This document shows, piece after piece, positions 53,527-64,000 of a stretch of DNA of 64,000 nt. The notes below the pieces were generated by a model. The model searched no databases and was not told the DNA's origin. It saw only the letters and a program-made list of their open reading frames with translations. Location of the stretch: NCBI RefSeq assembly GCF_037176765.1, contig NC_090026.1, forward strand, positions 132,244,752 to 132,308,751, given 5' to 3'. This DNA comes from Anolis sagrei. Lineage: Eukaryota; Chordata; Lepidosauria; Squamata; Anolidae. Position 1 is the stretch's first letter; every line of letters begins with the position of its first letter. Position numbers and translations under genes: made by a program.

Positions 53527-53985
53527 CCTATGAATGTGTCCAGAGGAGGGCGATTCAAATGATCAATGGTCTGGAGAACAAGCCCTACGAGGAGCGGCTT
53601 AGGGAACTGGGCATGTTTAGCCTGAAGGAGAGAAGGCTGAGAGGAGATATGAGAGCCATGTATAAATATGTGAGAGGAAGCCACAGGGAGGAGGGAGCAA
53701 GCTTGTTTTCTGCTTCCTTGCAGACTAAGACACAGAACAATGGCTTCAAACTACAAGAGAGGAGATTCCATCTGAGCATGAGGAAGAACTTCCTGACTGG
53801 GAGAGCCGTTCAGCAGTGGAACTCTCTGCCCCGGAGTGTGGTGGAGGCTCCTTCTTTGGAGGCTGGATGGCCATCTGTCAGGGGTGCTTTGAATGCAATA
53901 TTCCTGCTTCTTGGCAGAAGGGGGTTGGACTGGATGATGGCCCATGAGGTCTCTTCCAACTCTTTGATTCTATGATTCTATGCTT
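53527..53985 (+). mobile_element. CR1 LINE 3' end upstream of gene B
   Basis: [20 protein letters not shown] to [18 protein letters not shown], with a small deletion in the FKQRLDGHL part; tail ttgattctatgattctatg. Confidence 0.9.
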
Positions 53986-54159
53986 TTATTTTGGAGAATT
54001 TCTTTCCAGGAATGCCTTGAAGATCCTCTAGCACAACTCTGGGTCAACTCCCAGCTGTGAGAAACTGGCCGAGAACACCCTCTTGTGGCCATGGAATCAG
54101 CTAGTGTTATAATGTGTCTGCCATGCCAGGAATCCGCAGCATGTTGATACCATTTTAAT

Positions 54160-55065
54160 CCTGATAATTTATTTATTTATTTGTTATTCGAACTTCTATG
54201 CGGCCACTCCCCTGGGGCTCGGAGCGGCTTACAAGAACAGGCTAAAATCGAACACAATTTAAAAACAATTTAAAAACAGCAATATCAAAGATCAAAGTCC
54301 TGTCGAAACCGATATGTCTTACATGCCCTGCAGAAAGCTGATAAATCCCGCAAGGCACGGACTTCAGGTTCCAGAGTATTCCAGAGCGATGGTGCCACTG
54401 CTGTGACGGCTCTGCATGTGGTTACTGTTAGACACAAGGTCTTGACACTGGGAATTTCCAATAGATCTTGGTCCTCAGAATGGAGGGATCTCTGGGGTTG
54501 GGAGGGGGTGAGGCGGTCCCTCAGGTACATCGGCCCCAGACAATGCAAGCCCTTCAAGGTGAGTACCATCACTTTGAAAGTGATCCGGTGCTCAATTGGT
54601 AAACAGTACAGCTGCAGTCAGATTGGAATGATGTGGCATCTCATCGGAATTCCCACAAGAAGCCGAGTAGCTGCATTTTGTACCAACGTGAGCTTCCGGA
54701 TCACCGACAGAGGAAGGCCAATGTAGAGGGCGTTACAGTAGTCCAGTCTTGAGATGACCGTAGCCTGGATCACCGTAGCTAGGTCGTCCCTGGACAGGGA
54801 GTGGGCCAGCCGTCTAGCCTGACGCAGGTGAAAGAAAGAAGGCGGTTCTGCTCGCGGCGGAGACCTGGGCCTCCATCCTCAGCAGAGGGTCCAAAAGGAC
54901 TCCCAGACTCTTGACCAACGATGATGGGCGTAGTGCCTCGCCATCCAGGGTAGGCAGCTGGATATCCCCACTGCCCGGTCGACCCAGCCATAGGATCTCC
55001 GTCTTTGCTGGATTCACCCTCAACCTGCTGGCACGCAGCCATCCAGTAACGACCTCGAGGCACTG
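54160..55065 (-). mobile_element. L2-clade LINE 3' half
   Basis: Minus frames MRVNPAKTEILWLGRPGSGD and SLVKSLGVLLDPLLRMEAQV are the L2 RT C-terminal domain. (TTTA) tail at left. Another L2 lineage than the copies at 13010 and 15182. Confidence 0.8.
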
Positions 55066-55425
55066 ATGGAAATAAATATGAAGTATTTATATCTCACAAA
55101 CTACAAATCCCAGTGATATTGATCAGTTGAACCCCCAAAATATGAATTATATAAAATTATATGAAATGGTAACTGTGGGTCCACAAGACCCAGAGAGCTG
55201 TGCCTTTTGTTTTTCCTTAAGCTTTGGACCTCATCAAATGGAAGATTTTTTCCTTTTCTACATACCTTTAAAACATTTCAAAGATGGAGTCCCATGGAGC
55301 CCATCTAAAGATGCAAGAGTACTTCTGCCCGTTGTTTGTGGGACTCAGTTTCAAAGTGAGTAGAAATGGAGGTTTTTGAGTCGAGAAGCAGACGAACCCA
55401 GAGAGTGCTCACCAATGCTTCCTCT
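55066..55425. other. Intergenic, nothing recognised
   Basis: No supported feature. Confidence 0.5.
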
Positions 55426-55429
55426 TCAC

Positions 55430-56975
55430 CTTGGAAAGAAGTGACGAGTGGAGCGCCATCAGCAGGGTTCCGTCCTGGGCCTGGTCCTGTTCAGGATCTT
55501 TATTAATGACTTAGATGAAGGGTTAGAAGGCAGGATCATCAAGTTTGCAGATAGGACCAAATTGAGAGGGAGAGCCAAGACTCCAGAGGACAGGAGCAGG
55601 ACTCAAAGGGATCTTGAGATGAATGGCCAAAAGTAACAAAATGAAGTTCAACAGGGACAAATGCAAGAGACTCCACTTAGGGAGAAAAAACGAAATGCAA
55701 AGATACAGAATGGGGGACGATGATGCCTGGCTTGAGAGCAGTACGTGTGAAAAAGATCTTGGAGTCCTTGTGGACAACAAGTTAAACATGAGCCAGGAAT
55801 GTGATGTGGCGGCAAAAAAAGCCAATGGGATTTTGGCCTGCATCAATAGGAGCCTAGTGTCTAGATCTAGGGAAGTCCTGCTCCCCATGCTCTATTCTGC
55901 TTTGGTTAGACCACACCTGGAATATTGTGTCCAATTCTGGGCACCACAATTGAAGGGAGATAATGACTCTAAGCTGGAATGTGTCCAGAGGAGGGCGACT
56001 CAAATGATCAAGGGTCGGGAGAACAAGCCCTATGAGGAGCGGCTTAAGGAGCTGGGCATGTTTAGCCTGAAGAAGAGAAGGATGAGAGGAGATATGATAG
56101 CCATGTATAAATATTAGGCCTGGGTAACAACGCAAAAATTTGTTTCTAAAATCGATTTGTATTTGGGGGGTTTTTTGTTTCGATATTTAAAATAATTACA
56201 AAATTTTCCTTTTAAAAAGTTCGATATTTACGAAATTTCGTAAATGGTAAAAAATTAACGAATCGATTTCCGAAACAATAACGAATCGATTCGTTAATGG
56301 CGGACGCGACCGCGAAATACGCTAAAAAACCTCCAAAAACTTCTGAAGCTTCCCTCTCCCTCTGTTCTTGACTGTTGGTGTGATATTATAATTTTTTTTC
56401 ACTAATTAAACCATAAAACTGGCCCAGACATGCGGAAATAATAACGAAACGACCTCAGAACAATAACGAAACGAATACAATAACGAAATACGAAGCATTT
56501 ACAAAACGTGTTTAAAAATTCGTTTTTTAAAATAATTGCTCCAGAATGGTTCGTTATCGTTTTGTAATTGGAAAAATTAACGAATTATTAACGAATTACA
56601 AATTAACGAAACGAAACCGCCCAGGCCTAATAAATATGTGAGAGGAAGCCACAGGGAGGAGGGAGCAAGCTTGTTTTCTGCTTCCTTGGAGACTAGGACG
56701 CAATGGAACAATGGCTTCAAACTACAAGAGAGGAGATTCTATCTGAACGTGAGGAAGAACTTCCTGACTGTGAGAGCCGTTCAGCAGTGGAACTCTCTGC
56801 CCCGGAGTGTGGTGGAGGCTCCTTCTTTGGAAGCTTTTAAACAGGGGCTGGATGGCCATCTGTCAGGAGTGATTTGAATGCAATATTCCTGCTTCTTGGC
56901 AGAATGGGGGTTGGACTGGATGATGGCCCAGGAGGTCTCTTCCAACTCTAGGATTCTAGGATTCTATGATTATAT
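55430..56975 (+). mobile_element. CR1 LINE, longest copy, split by a hAT
   Basis: Starts in RT with QQGSVLGLVLFRIFINDLDE and KFADRTKL (active-site box altered), continues [20 protein letters not shown] and [20 protein letters not shown], is interrupted at 56115-56629, then ends [15 protein letters not shown] and a gattctatg tail. Confidence 0.9.
56115..56629. mobile_element. Non-autonomous hAT, 515 bp, inside CR1
   Basis: Ends taggcctggg and cccaggccta, perfect 8-bp duplication ataaatat (56107-56114, 56630-56637). Inverted relative to 25103-25606. Confidence 0.92.
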
Positions 56976-57365
56976 CTTCAGAGCTTCTAATTTACACAGA
57001 AGCGACTAAAGGCACTTATTTGAAGGTGGGATGGGAACTGTAAGATTCCTCCATTTTAGATCGTTGTCGTGACATCAATGGGAGGGCATTCTTGCCTGCT
57101 AATACATCTTCTGTTTCTATTAGTGGTTTCAAGATGGCATGGGTCTCATTGACAGAAGTGAATTTTAAAACTGCATTGTCTTCTTTAGTGTAAGGGGCTT
57201 AAGGCCTAAAGGATCCCAAGGAATAATAGTGTGCCTTGTCTCTCCTCTAGTGTAAGGCAAATGATCCCAGGGAATGTAGTGCCTCAAAAAGTAGTGTTGT
57301 AAGAAGTGAACTGGGAGGAGACATTGTGTGCTCGTGTGATGGGAATTAAGTAGGTGGTTTAGGGA
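56976..57365. other. Intergenic, nothing recognised
   Basis: Contains aatgtagtgcct and similar degenerate direct repeats (agtgtaaggggcttaagg / agtgtaaggcaaatgatcc), no gene. Confidence 0.5.
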
Positions 57366-58580
57366 TGGGCTTTAGCACAGCTGGTAAATCACCAGCAGCA
57401 ATAGATCTTACCAATTGGAAGGTTGGCTGTTCGAAGCCCAGGTTGGGTTGAGCACCCAACTTTCAGACCAGTTTACTGTCCACCTAAGTTTGATAACAAC
57501 TGTGAGTAGAGAAATTAGGCCTTGCTTAAGAGATGAGTTATTTTACGGCACCATAAATACCCGAAAAATGCCAGCAATCAAAGGTTCAAGGCTCATTGTC
57601 ATAGAGCAGTGTTTCTCAACCTGGGGGTCGGGACCCCTGGAGGGGTCGCGAGGGGGTGTTAAGAGGGGTCACCAAAGACCACCAGAAAAGACAGTATTTT
57701 CTATTGGTCATGGAGGGTCTGTGTGGGATGTTTGGCCCAATTCAATTGTTGGTAGGATTCAGAATGCTCTTTGATTGTAGGTGAACTATACATCCCATCA
57801 GCAATAACTCTCAAATGTCAAGGTCTATTATCCCCAAACTCAATCTGTGTTCACATTTGGGCATATTGAGAATTCGTGCCAAGTTTCATCCAGATCCATC
57901 ATTGTTTGAATCCACAGTGCCCTCTAGATGTATGTGAACTACAACTCCCAAACTCAAGGTCAATGCCCACCAAACCCTTACAGTATTTTTCTGTTAGTCA
58001 TGGGAGTTCTGTGTGCCAAGTTTGATTCAATTCCATCGTTGGTGGAGTTCAGAATGCTCTTTGATTGTAGGTGAACTATAAATCCCAGCAACTACAACTC
58101 CCAAATGACAAAATCAATACCCTCTCCCAATCCCACCAGTATTCAAATTTGGGTGTATTGGGTATTTGTGCCAAATTTGGTCCACTGTATGAAAACATAT
58201 CCTGCATATCAGATATTTACATTACTATTCATAACAGCAGCAAAATGACAGTTATGAAGTAGCAATGGAACCAATTTTATGGTTGGGGTCACCATAACAT
58301 GAGGAAGTGTATTAAGGGGTCGCGGCATTAGGAAGGTTGAGAACCACTGTCATAGAGGATGGAGTGACAGCACTCCCTCTGTGGCCAGAATCAAGTACAA
58401 CTTCCAAGACGCCGAAGTTGGGAAAATTGCCAATATACCTCTATCTGTTGTCTGTTCTGACTGTTTAACGGCATTGATTATTTGCCATTTATGTGTTTTG
58501 TGATTCGCCCAGATACAATTGCAGATTGATTATTTGCCGTTTATGTGTTCTGTGATCCGCCAGACATAATTGTCTCTTTC
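57366..58580 (+). mobile_element. tRNA-derived SINE, split by a hAT element
   Basis: Head with A-box-like ttagcacagctggtaaatc and B box ggctgttcgaagccc; body resumes at 58350 and ends near gtgatccgcc. Related to, but distinct from, the SINE at 34590. Confidence 0.7.
57607..58349 (-). mobile_element. Non-autonomous hAT element, 743 bp
   Basis: Ends cagtgtttctcaacc and ggttgagaaccactg, perfect 8-bp duplication tcatagag (57599-57606, 58350-58357). Reverse orientation of the 1309-2041 type. Confidence 0.92.
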
Positions 58581-58736
58581 GAGCTTCCCGGCATGTTTGA
58601 AATGGCTGATTTTCAAGTGTGTTTTGGTCTGTTTTTAAGTGTTTTTCCTTTGTATTGATTTAAATGGTTTTTATTCATTCATCACCTTGGAATCCCTGAT
58701 GGACCTGGAGGCAATATGAAAAACAACAATAGATTT

Positions 58737-59213
58737 ATTTATTTATTTATTTACAGTATTTATATACCGCTTTTCTCACCCCGAGGGGGACTCAAAGCGG
58801 TTTACACATAGATAATGGCAAAAATTCAATGCCTTACCACTACAACAGTAAAACCACACTTTGAACATAAATCATATTAAAAACAGTACATCACCAAATA
58901 GCAAAAGTGATTAAAACCATAAAACAATCTCATCAGTCGAGTCGCCGTTCCAGTCCTCGTCCCACTAAAAGCTGCATACATCTATTGTTCAAAGGCCTGC
59001 TCCCAGAACCATGATTTTATTTTTATTTTTCTAAAGGTTAGGAGCGAGGGAGCAGATTTTACCTCCTTTGGGAGTGTTTTCCATAGGCGGGGGGCCACAG
59101 CTGAGAAGGCCCTGCTCCTCTTCCCCACCAGCTGCATTTGCGCTGTTGACGGGAGCGAGAGCAGGGCCTCCCCAGATGATCTTAAATTGTGAGGTGGGAC
59201 GTAGGGGCAGATG
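58737..59213 (-). mobile_element. L2 LINE 3' end
   Basis: (ATTT)n tail at left; minus frame GGEEEQGLLSCGPPPMENTP. Meets the next L2 head to head. Confidence 0.8.
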
Positions 59214-60008
59214 CGTCCAGATGTTTTTCAGCACATAGTCCCTTCAATGCTTAACGCTCTTGTCACATCCCGGTTGGATTACTGCAACGCACTCTACGTG
59301 GGGTTGCCTTTGAAGACTGCTCGGAAACTACAACTAGTCCAGCGAGAAGCAGCCAGATTGCTCACCGGAGCGACGTACAGGGAGCACACCCCCCCCCCCC
59401 CCTGTTACATCAGCTCCACTGGCTGCCGATCCAATTCCGAGCACAATTCAAAGTGCTGGTTTTAACCTACAAAACCCTATACGGTTCCGGCCCAGTGTAT
59501 TTGTCCGAACGGATCTCCTTCTACATCCCATCTCGAAATTTACGATCGTCCGGGGAGGCCCTGCTCTCGACTCCGCCACTATCACAAGTGAGGTTGGCGG
59601 GGACGAGGAGCAGGGCCTTCTCAGTGGTGGCCCCTCACCTGTGGAACTCACTCCCCGGGGAGATTAGATCAGCGACCTCCCTTCTGATGTTCAGGAAAAA
59701 ACTGAAGACCTGGATATGGGACCAAGCTTTTGGACATGCTGGCAGCTAAAGGAAGATCTGACGACAAACATGGACGAATGGAATGGAATGGATATACGGA
59801 ACTCTGAACACTGAGCATGAGATTGTTTTGCTATTTTATTATGTACTAATGTTTTTAACTTGTTAACTGTCTAAATTGTTGTAGGTATTGTTTGTTTATT
59901 GATTCAGGCATTGAATTGTGCCGTTGTTTGTAAGCCGCCCTGAGTCCCCCCTCGGGGGTGAGAAGGGCGGGGTAGAAGTAATTGAAATAAATAAATAAAT
60001 AAATAAAT
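59214..60008 (+). mobile_element. L2 LINE 3' end
   Basis: LVTSRLDYCNALYVGLPLKT, LQLVQREAARLLTGATYREH, then [20 protein letters not shown] and AFSVVAPHLWNSLPGEIRSA, 3' UTR with cgccctgagtcccccc and (AAAT)n. Confidence 0.88.
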
Positions 60009-60049
60009 TAACCCGAAAGAAGCAAGTCAACTGCAAATCAGGTTGCGGG

Positions 60050-60110
60050 TTGAGTCTTCCTTATCCAAAATGCTTCGGACCAGAAGCATTTTGCATTTTG
60101 GAAGCTACAT
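60050..60110 (+). mobile_element. Tigger-like fragment
   Basis: gttgagtcttccttatccaa and aaaatgcttcggaccagaag, the terminal part of the Tigger-like family at 10038. Confidence 0.45.
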
Positions 60111-60543
60111 TTCATTCTGTTGGTTTATTGATCAAGTTGAACATTGTATTGGCCCACGAGTAGGCATTCCATTTCACACAGAAACCATTCTTGTTGTGAG
60201 AGAAAGGGGAAATTCTTCTTCTGATGAAGACCCCATTGGCTCTGATGGTTTTGGAAGCAGTCATCCACAAAAAGTCCCTTTTCCCGTAAATATATGCACA
60301 GGAACAAGTAATCAATGAGGAGCCCCAAATGTGGCCTTCTGCCAATTCACTCAAATCTGAATTGCAGTCCCCAGCCTGCCTGCACAGCAGGGCTAATGAT
60401 TAATCTGATTGAAAAGCCCATTGGTTTTGGGGCAGGCGGGACCTGCTTTCTTTCCCCGAAATGACCAGAGAGGAAGAGTCAAGGTCCCGGAGTAGAGATA
60501 GATATCAGCAAGAGCTTCCAGAGACACAGGGATACTTCCAACC

Positions 60544-60606
60544 ATGAAGAAGGTCTGGCTGTTTCTGGCATTTGCAGCAGTCGCTGTTGCAACAACGGAA
60601 AGGCAG
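60544..60606 (+). CDS. Possible first coding exon of a secreted protein
   Basis: ATG in a good context (accATGa) opens MKKVWLFLAFAAVAVATTER then Q and ends at CAG before a donor gtgagc. The basic start, leucine/alanine core and small residues look like a signal peptide. Nothing downstream in the window is recognisable as exon 2; BovB and L2 pieces follow. The 130 bp upstream are repeat-free and could be promoter and 5' UTR. I do not recognise the gene. Alternative: a chance ORF. Confidence 0.35.
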
Positions 60607-60813
60607 GTGAGCTGGTTTCTCCATCTCAAACATCAGGAATGTGGGGACCATGGAGGGAGGACCCATGCTGAAAAGAGAGACAGGGCACTCAAATCTGAAG
60701 AGTTCATGCTAGGTTTGGACTGCAGGTGGAGTGGATACGGGATTCCACCTCTGCATTGAAGCTGCCACACTCTGGGCAACCAAATGCTTCCCCCTTTAAA
60801 CAGGATATAAAGA

Positions 60814-60840
60814 AACAACAACAACAACAACAACAACAAT
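60814..60840 (+). repeat. (CAA)n microsatellite
   Basis: Nine CAA units. Confidence 0.95.
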
Positions 60841-60861
60841 AGTGTACCTTCAACTTGGATT

Positions 60862-61343
60862 TCAATAGATCTCTTGTTGTTTATTCATTCAGTCATTTCC
60901 TACTCTTCATGATCTCCTGGACCAGCCCAGGCTAGAGCTCCCTGTCATCCGTGGCCACCCCCAGTTCTTTCAAGGTCAATCCAATCACTTCAAGTATACT
61001 ATCCATCCATCTTGTCCCTTCTTCCTTATTCCTCCCATTTTCCCCAACATCATTCTCTTCTCCAAGCTTTCCTGTCTTCTCATGATGTGGTCAAAGTACT
61101 TCACCTTTGCCTCTCATCTCCTTCCCTCCAGTGAGCAGTTGCGCATTATTTCCTAGAGTATGGACCGGTTGGATCTTCTCGCGGTCCAAGGCATTCTCAG
61201 GATTTTCCTTCAGCACCACAGTTAAAAGTGTCTCTCTTCCTTTGCCCAGCCTTCCTTATGGTCCAGCTCTTGCATCCATAGGTTACTATGGGGAATACAA
61301 TTGCTTTAACTATAAGAATCTTTGTTGCCAGTGTGATGTCTCT
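60862..61343 (-). mobile_element. RTE-BovB 3' part
   Basis: Plus strand reads ttcctactcttcatgatctc, accagcccaggctagagctc and acatcattctcttctccaag, the reverse of the BovB ORF2 end also present at 28541-28812. Confidence 0.75.
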
Positions 61344-62930
61344 ACACTTCACTATTTTGGGGCTGGTTTAGCTCGGTTACTCAAGAGGGGGTGTTCCGGA
61401 GTGATTGTGTCTATTGCCCTGGTCATCTCACTGTCCCAAAGAGAGACCAGAGCATCAACAGAATCACCTACCGAGGAGGTGAATAAATCCCCAAGAGCCA
61501 TCAGTAAACCATTTGGATCCATAGGTCTTCTGGGGCGGACCATTCTACTGCGGAGGCTAAGAGACGCAGTGAGTCTAAACCTGATCAGGTGGTGGTCGGT
61601 CCATGGCAATGGAGCGATGGACTACCTGTTTGAACATATCTCCTGCCATGAACCATCACAAAATTTAAGATCTTCAGGAGAGGCCCTGCTCTCGATCCCA
61701 CCACTATCGCAAACAGGTTGATGGGGATGAGAGATAGGGCCTTCTCAGCAGTGCCCCCCCCCCCCCGCCTATGGAACTCCCTTCCTAGAGATATCAGATT
61801 GGCCACCTCCCTCTTGTCTTTTAGAAGGAAAATCAAGACCTGGTTATGGGACCAAGCAGTGAGCAGCAAGTGGAAGAAGGTCACATAACTTATGGCAATG
61901 AGTTGACCCGGACTGGTTTTTTGGATTTCAATTTTAATGGATGTGTCTTAATTAATTGTTTTAATTGTTGTTTTAATATTTTTAATATTTTGATTGTACT
62001 GTGGTTGTTTTTATGATGCTAGCATTGTATGATGCTTTTGTTAGGCTGCCCTGAGTCCCCCTTCAGGGGGTGAAGGGCGGGGTATAAATATAGGAAATAA
62101 ATAAATAAATAAATAAATGGTCAGCTCCTCCACCCCGCCACCTTCATCCCATCCCTAACTGAAAACCATATCCAATGTGTGCCCAGCATTATGGGTGGGA
62201 TCAGATACTAATTGGGACAGGCCCATGGTTGCCAAGGCAGCCATAAAGTCCTGACAGAACAGTCTCGGCATGTACATTGAAGTCCCCCAGCACTAGGAGC
62301 CATTGAGACTCCAATGCCAGGTTCGAGACCACTCCAGCTAGCTCAGGTAGGGAGACTGTAGTGCAGCGGGGTGGTCGGTACACTAACAGAATCCCTAGCC
62401 TGTCCGGTCACCTACCCTTAGGCCGACACACTCAAAGGAGGTTGAATGTGGGATGGGCACTTGGTCAGGGAGATAGAATGGACTACTGCGACTCCACCTC
62501 CATGCCCTCCAGGTCTCAACTGGTGCTGCAGAGAGTAGCCTGGTGGACAAAGCTGGGAGAGATTAACCCCTCCCGCCTCATCCAACCAGGTCTCTGTTAT
62601 ACAAGCCAGGTCTGCGTGTTCTTCAAGAATTAAATCCTGGATAATAAGATGTCTTCCCATGCCCTGACCTGGCATTAAACAGCACCACTCTAACCCAGAG
62701 GGGACACCAACCTGGGTCCTCATCTGTACCGTGTCAGGAGAATGTTTTGGGATTGCCAATGTTCTCTCATAAATTTGGGGCCAAATTGGTTGTTTCGTTC
62801 TCCCTTTCCCATATCTCCCCCTCCCCGTCACCACCTCTATGGTGGCCCCTCTGCCTGAAGAAATACCGCCCGCCTCCCCGGAAAAGCTCCCACCTCTCCC
62901 CCCCGGTCCATGATCTAGTTGTTGATATTT
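61344..62930 (-). mobile_element. L2 endonuclease-domain fragment, split by another L2
   Basis: Minus order: ACITETWLDEAGGVN and PPGYSLQHQL (62640-62500), LLVLGDFNVHAETV (62340-62260), then after the insertion TDHHLIRFRLTAS (61600). These are the TETWL, GDFN and SDHH motifs of an APE-type endonuclease. Confidence 0.8.
61613..62118 (+). mobile_element. L2 LINE 3' end inside the L2 endonuclease fragment
   Basis: [17 protein letters not shown] then the 3' UTR with gctgccctgagtcccccttc and an (AAAT)n tail. Confidence 0.8.
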
Positions 62931-62935
62931 GATGA

Positions 62936-63395
62936 TACTGTGGCGCAGTTGGCTGAGTGTCAGCTGCATTAAGATCACTTCTGACCAAAAGGTCATGAGT
63001 TCGAAGCCAGCCTGGGTCAGAGTGAGCTTCCGACCAATTGTGTAGCTTGTTGTCAACCTTTGCAACCCAAAAGACAGTTGCATCTGTCAAGTAGGAAAAT
63101 TAGGTATCACCTATGTGTGCGGAGGCTAATTTAACTAATTTACGAGGCCATAAAAAAGACTCCAGCAAAGCATGCAGGGAATGCGGAAGTACTTTATCAG
63201 TGTCGCAGATGGACGATGAAAGCGACAGCTCCCCTGGCAGCCAAAAAAGTTAAATAGCCTCTGACTGTCTGTCTATATGTGTTGTGTGTTTTTGGCATTG
63301 AATGTTTGCCATATATGTGTACATTGTAATCCGCCCTGAGTCCCCTGCGGGGTGAGAAGGGCGGAATATAAATACTGCAAATAAATAAATAATGA
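62936..63395 (+). mobile_element. tRNA-derived SINE with L2-type tail
   Basis: Same family as 34590-35085: gtggcgcagttggctgag A box, ggtcatgagttcgaagcc B box, tail ccgccctgagtcccctgcgg then aaataaataaat. Full length. Confidence 0.87.
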
Positions 63396-64000
63396 ACTGG
63401 ATTATTAATTGAATCTGGACCTCAATATTCCCTCCCCCAGCGCCCCATTCCCCAATGCCTCCATTTCCCTCCAATATCCCCAGAATCCGCAAAGTGCATG
63501 TGCAAAAAGCAGTTGGGTCAAGAGAGACATGTAAACATGGATTATAAAGGCAAATTGAGATTATAAAGTTCTGGTAGCATAAATATTCCTATGGGTAGGT
63601 GGTCTAAAGTGCTAGTGCAGGGCCACAGTTCAGTTATCTAAAGTGCTAATGCAACAACAACAACATGGTGTGGGACCAGTCAATTGCAATGTATAGCAGC
63701 AATCTTGATAATTTAATGGTGATAAGGGGGTAATGGGGTTGGGGAAAAAAGGAGAAAAAGAAAAAAAAGGAAGGGTAATAAAAATGAGAAAAAATTGAAT
63801 AAAAAGTAAGAATTATGGATAAAAATGGAAAAAGGGGGGGGGGGGAACAAAATGGAAAGATGAAAAGATGAAAAATAAAAAATGTTGATTTCCAAAAAAA
63901 ATTCTGTTCAAGTTATTAGTTTCTTAGATATCGATTGTAATTAGTCTCTCCGTCCTCTCATACTTGCTTCATTTCCTTCTGCTTTCAAAAAGAAAAAAAC
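63396..64000. other. Window end, A/G-rich low complexity
   Basis: 63720-63900 is almost all A and G (ggaaaaaaggagaaaaagaa type). A short direct repeat tctaaagtgcta occurs twice at about 63602-63655. No gene seen. Confidence 0.6.

Overview
The window is animal nuclear DNA, most likely from a squamate reptile (a lizard of the iguanian/anole kind is my best guess). Its genes have spliced exons with GT-AG introns. The background mixes CR1, L2, RTE-BovB, other RTE-like, Vingi/Jockey-like and R4/Dong-like LINE pieces, Penelope-like elements (PLEs), tRNA-derived SINEs with an L2-type tail, many hAT and Tigger-like DNA transposons, a Helitron and several solo LTRs. That mixture is typical of lizard genomes and unlike mammals or birds. 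The species cannot be fixed from the sequence alone.

The host content is two head-to-tail cytochrome P450 genes of the CYP2 family, both on the minus strand. Gene A runs from its start codon at 20580 down to its stop at 2366; gene B from 53377 down to 29521. I could place all nine exons of both with canonical splice sites. The exon coding lengths are identical in the two genes (174, 163, 150, 161, 180, 142, 188, 142, 182 bp), giving 493 residues each, and every P450 signature is present. They are therefore intact recent paralogues from a tandem duplication of a unit about 26 kb long. Homology continues into the 3' flanks (2098-2365 against about 28306-29520). A truncated third exon 2 survives inside intron 1 of gene B. 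On the plus strand at 60544 there may be the first exon of an unrelated secreted protein, whose remainder would lie mainly beyond the window.

Everything else is mobile-element sediment, much of it nested. Region by region: 1-2365, a PLE fold-back and a long hAT element next to the 3' end of gene A; 2366-20580, gene A with CR1, L2, hAT, copia-like and MITE insertions in its introns; 20581-29520, the intergenic interval, with CR1, RTE-like, a solo LTR, a Vingi-like LINE holding an LTR that holds a hAT, a Helitron inside an L2 tail, and then BovB and a PLE palindrome lying in the 3' UTR of gene B; 29521-53377, gene B with a near full-length PLE ORF, Vingi-like LINEs, solo LTRs, a TIR element with long G-runs, and a perfect 126-bp palindrome; 53378-64000, CR1, L2, hAT, BovB and SINE copies around the possible new gene.

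The CYP2 enzymes would be endoplasmic-reticulum monooxygenases acting on xenobiotics, steroids or fatty acids; substrates are not predictable from sequence. Gene A has an exact HNF4-type CAAAGTCCA motif about 100 bp upstream of its ATG, fitting liver-type CYP2 regulation; gene B has a degraded version. No CRISPR, rRNA or functional tRNA gene was seen.
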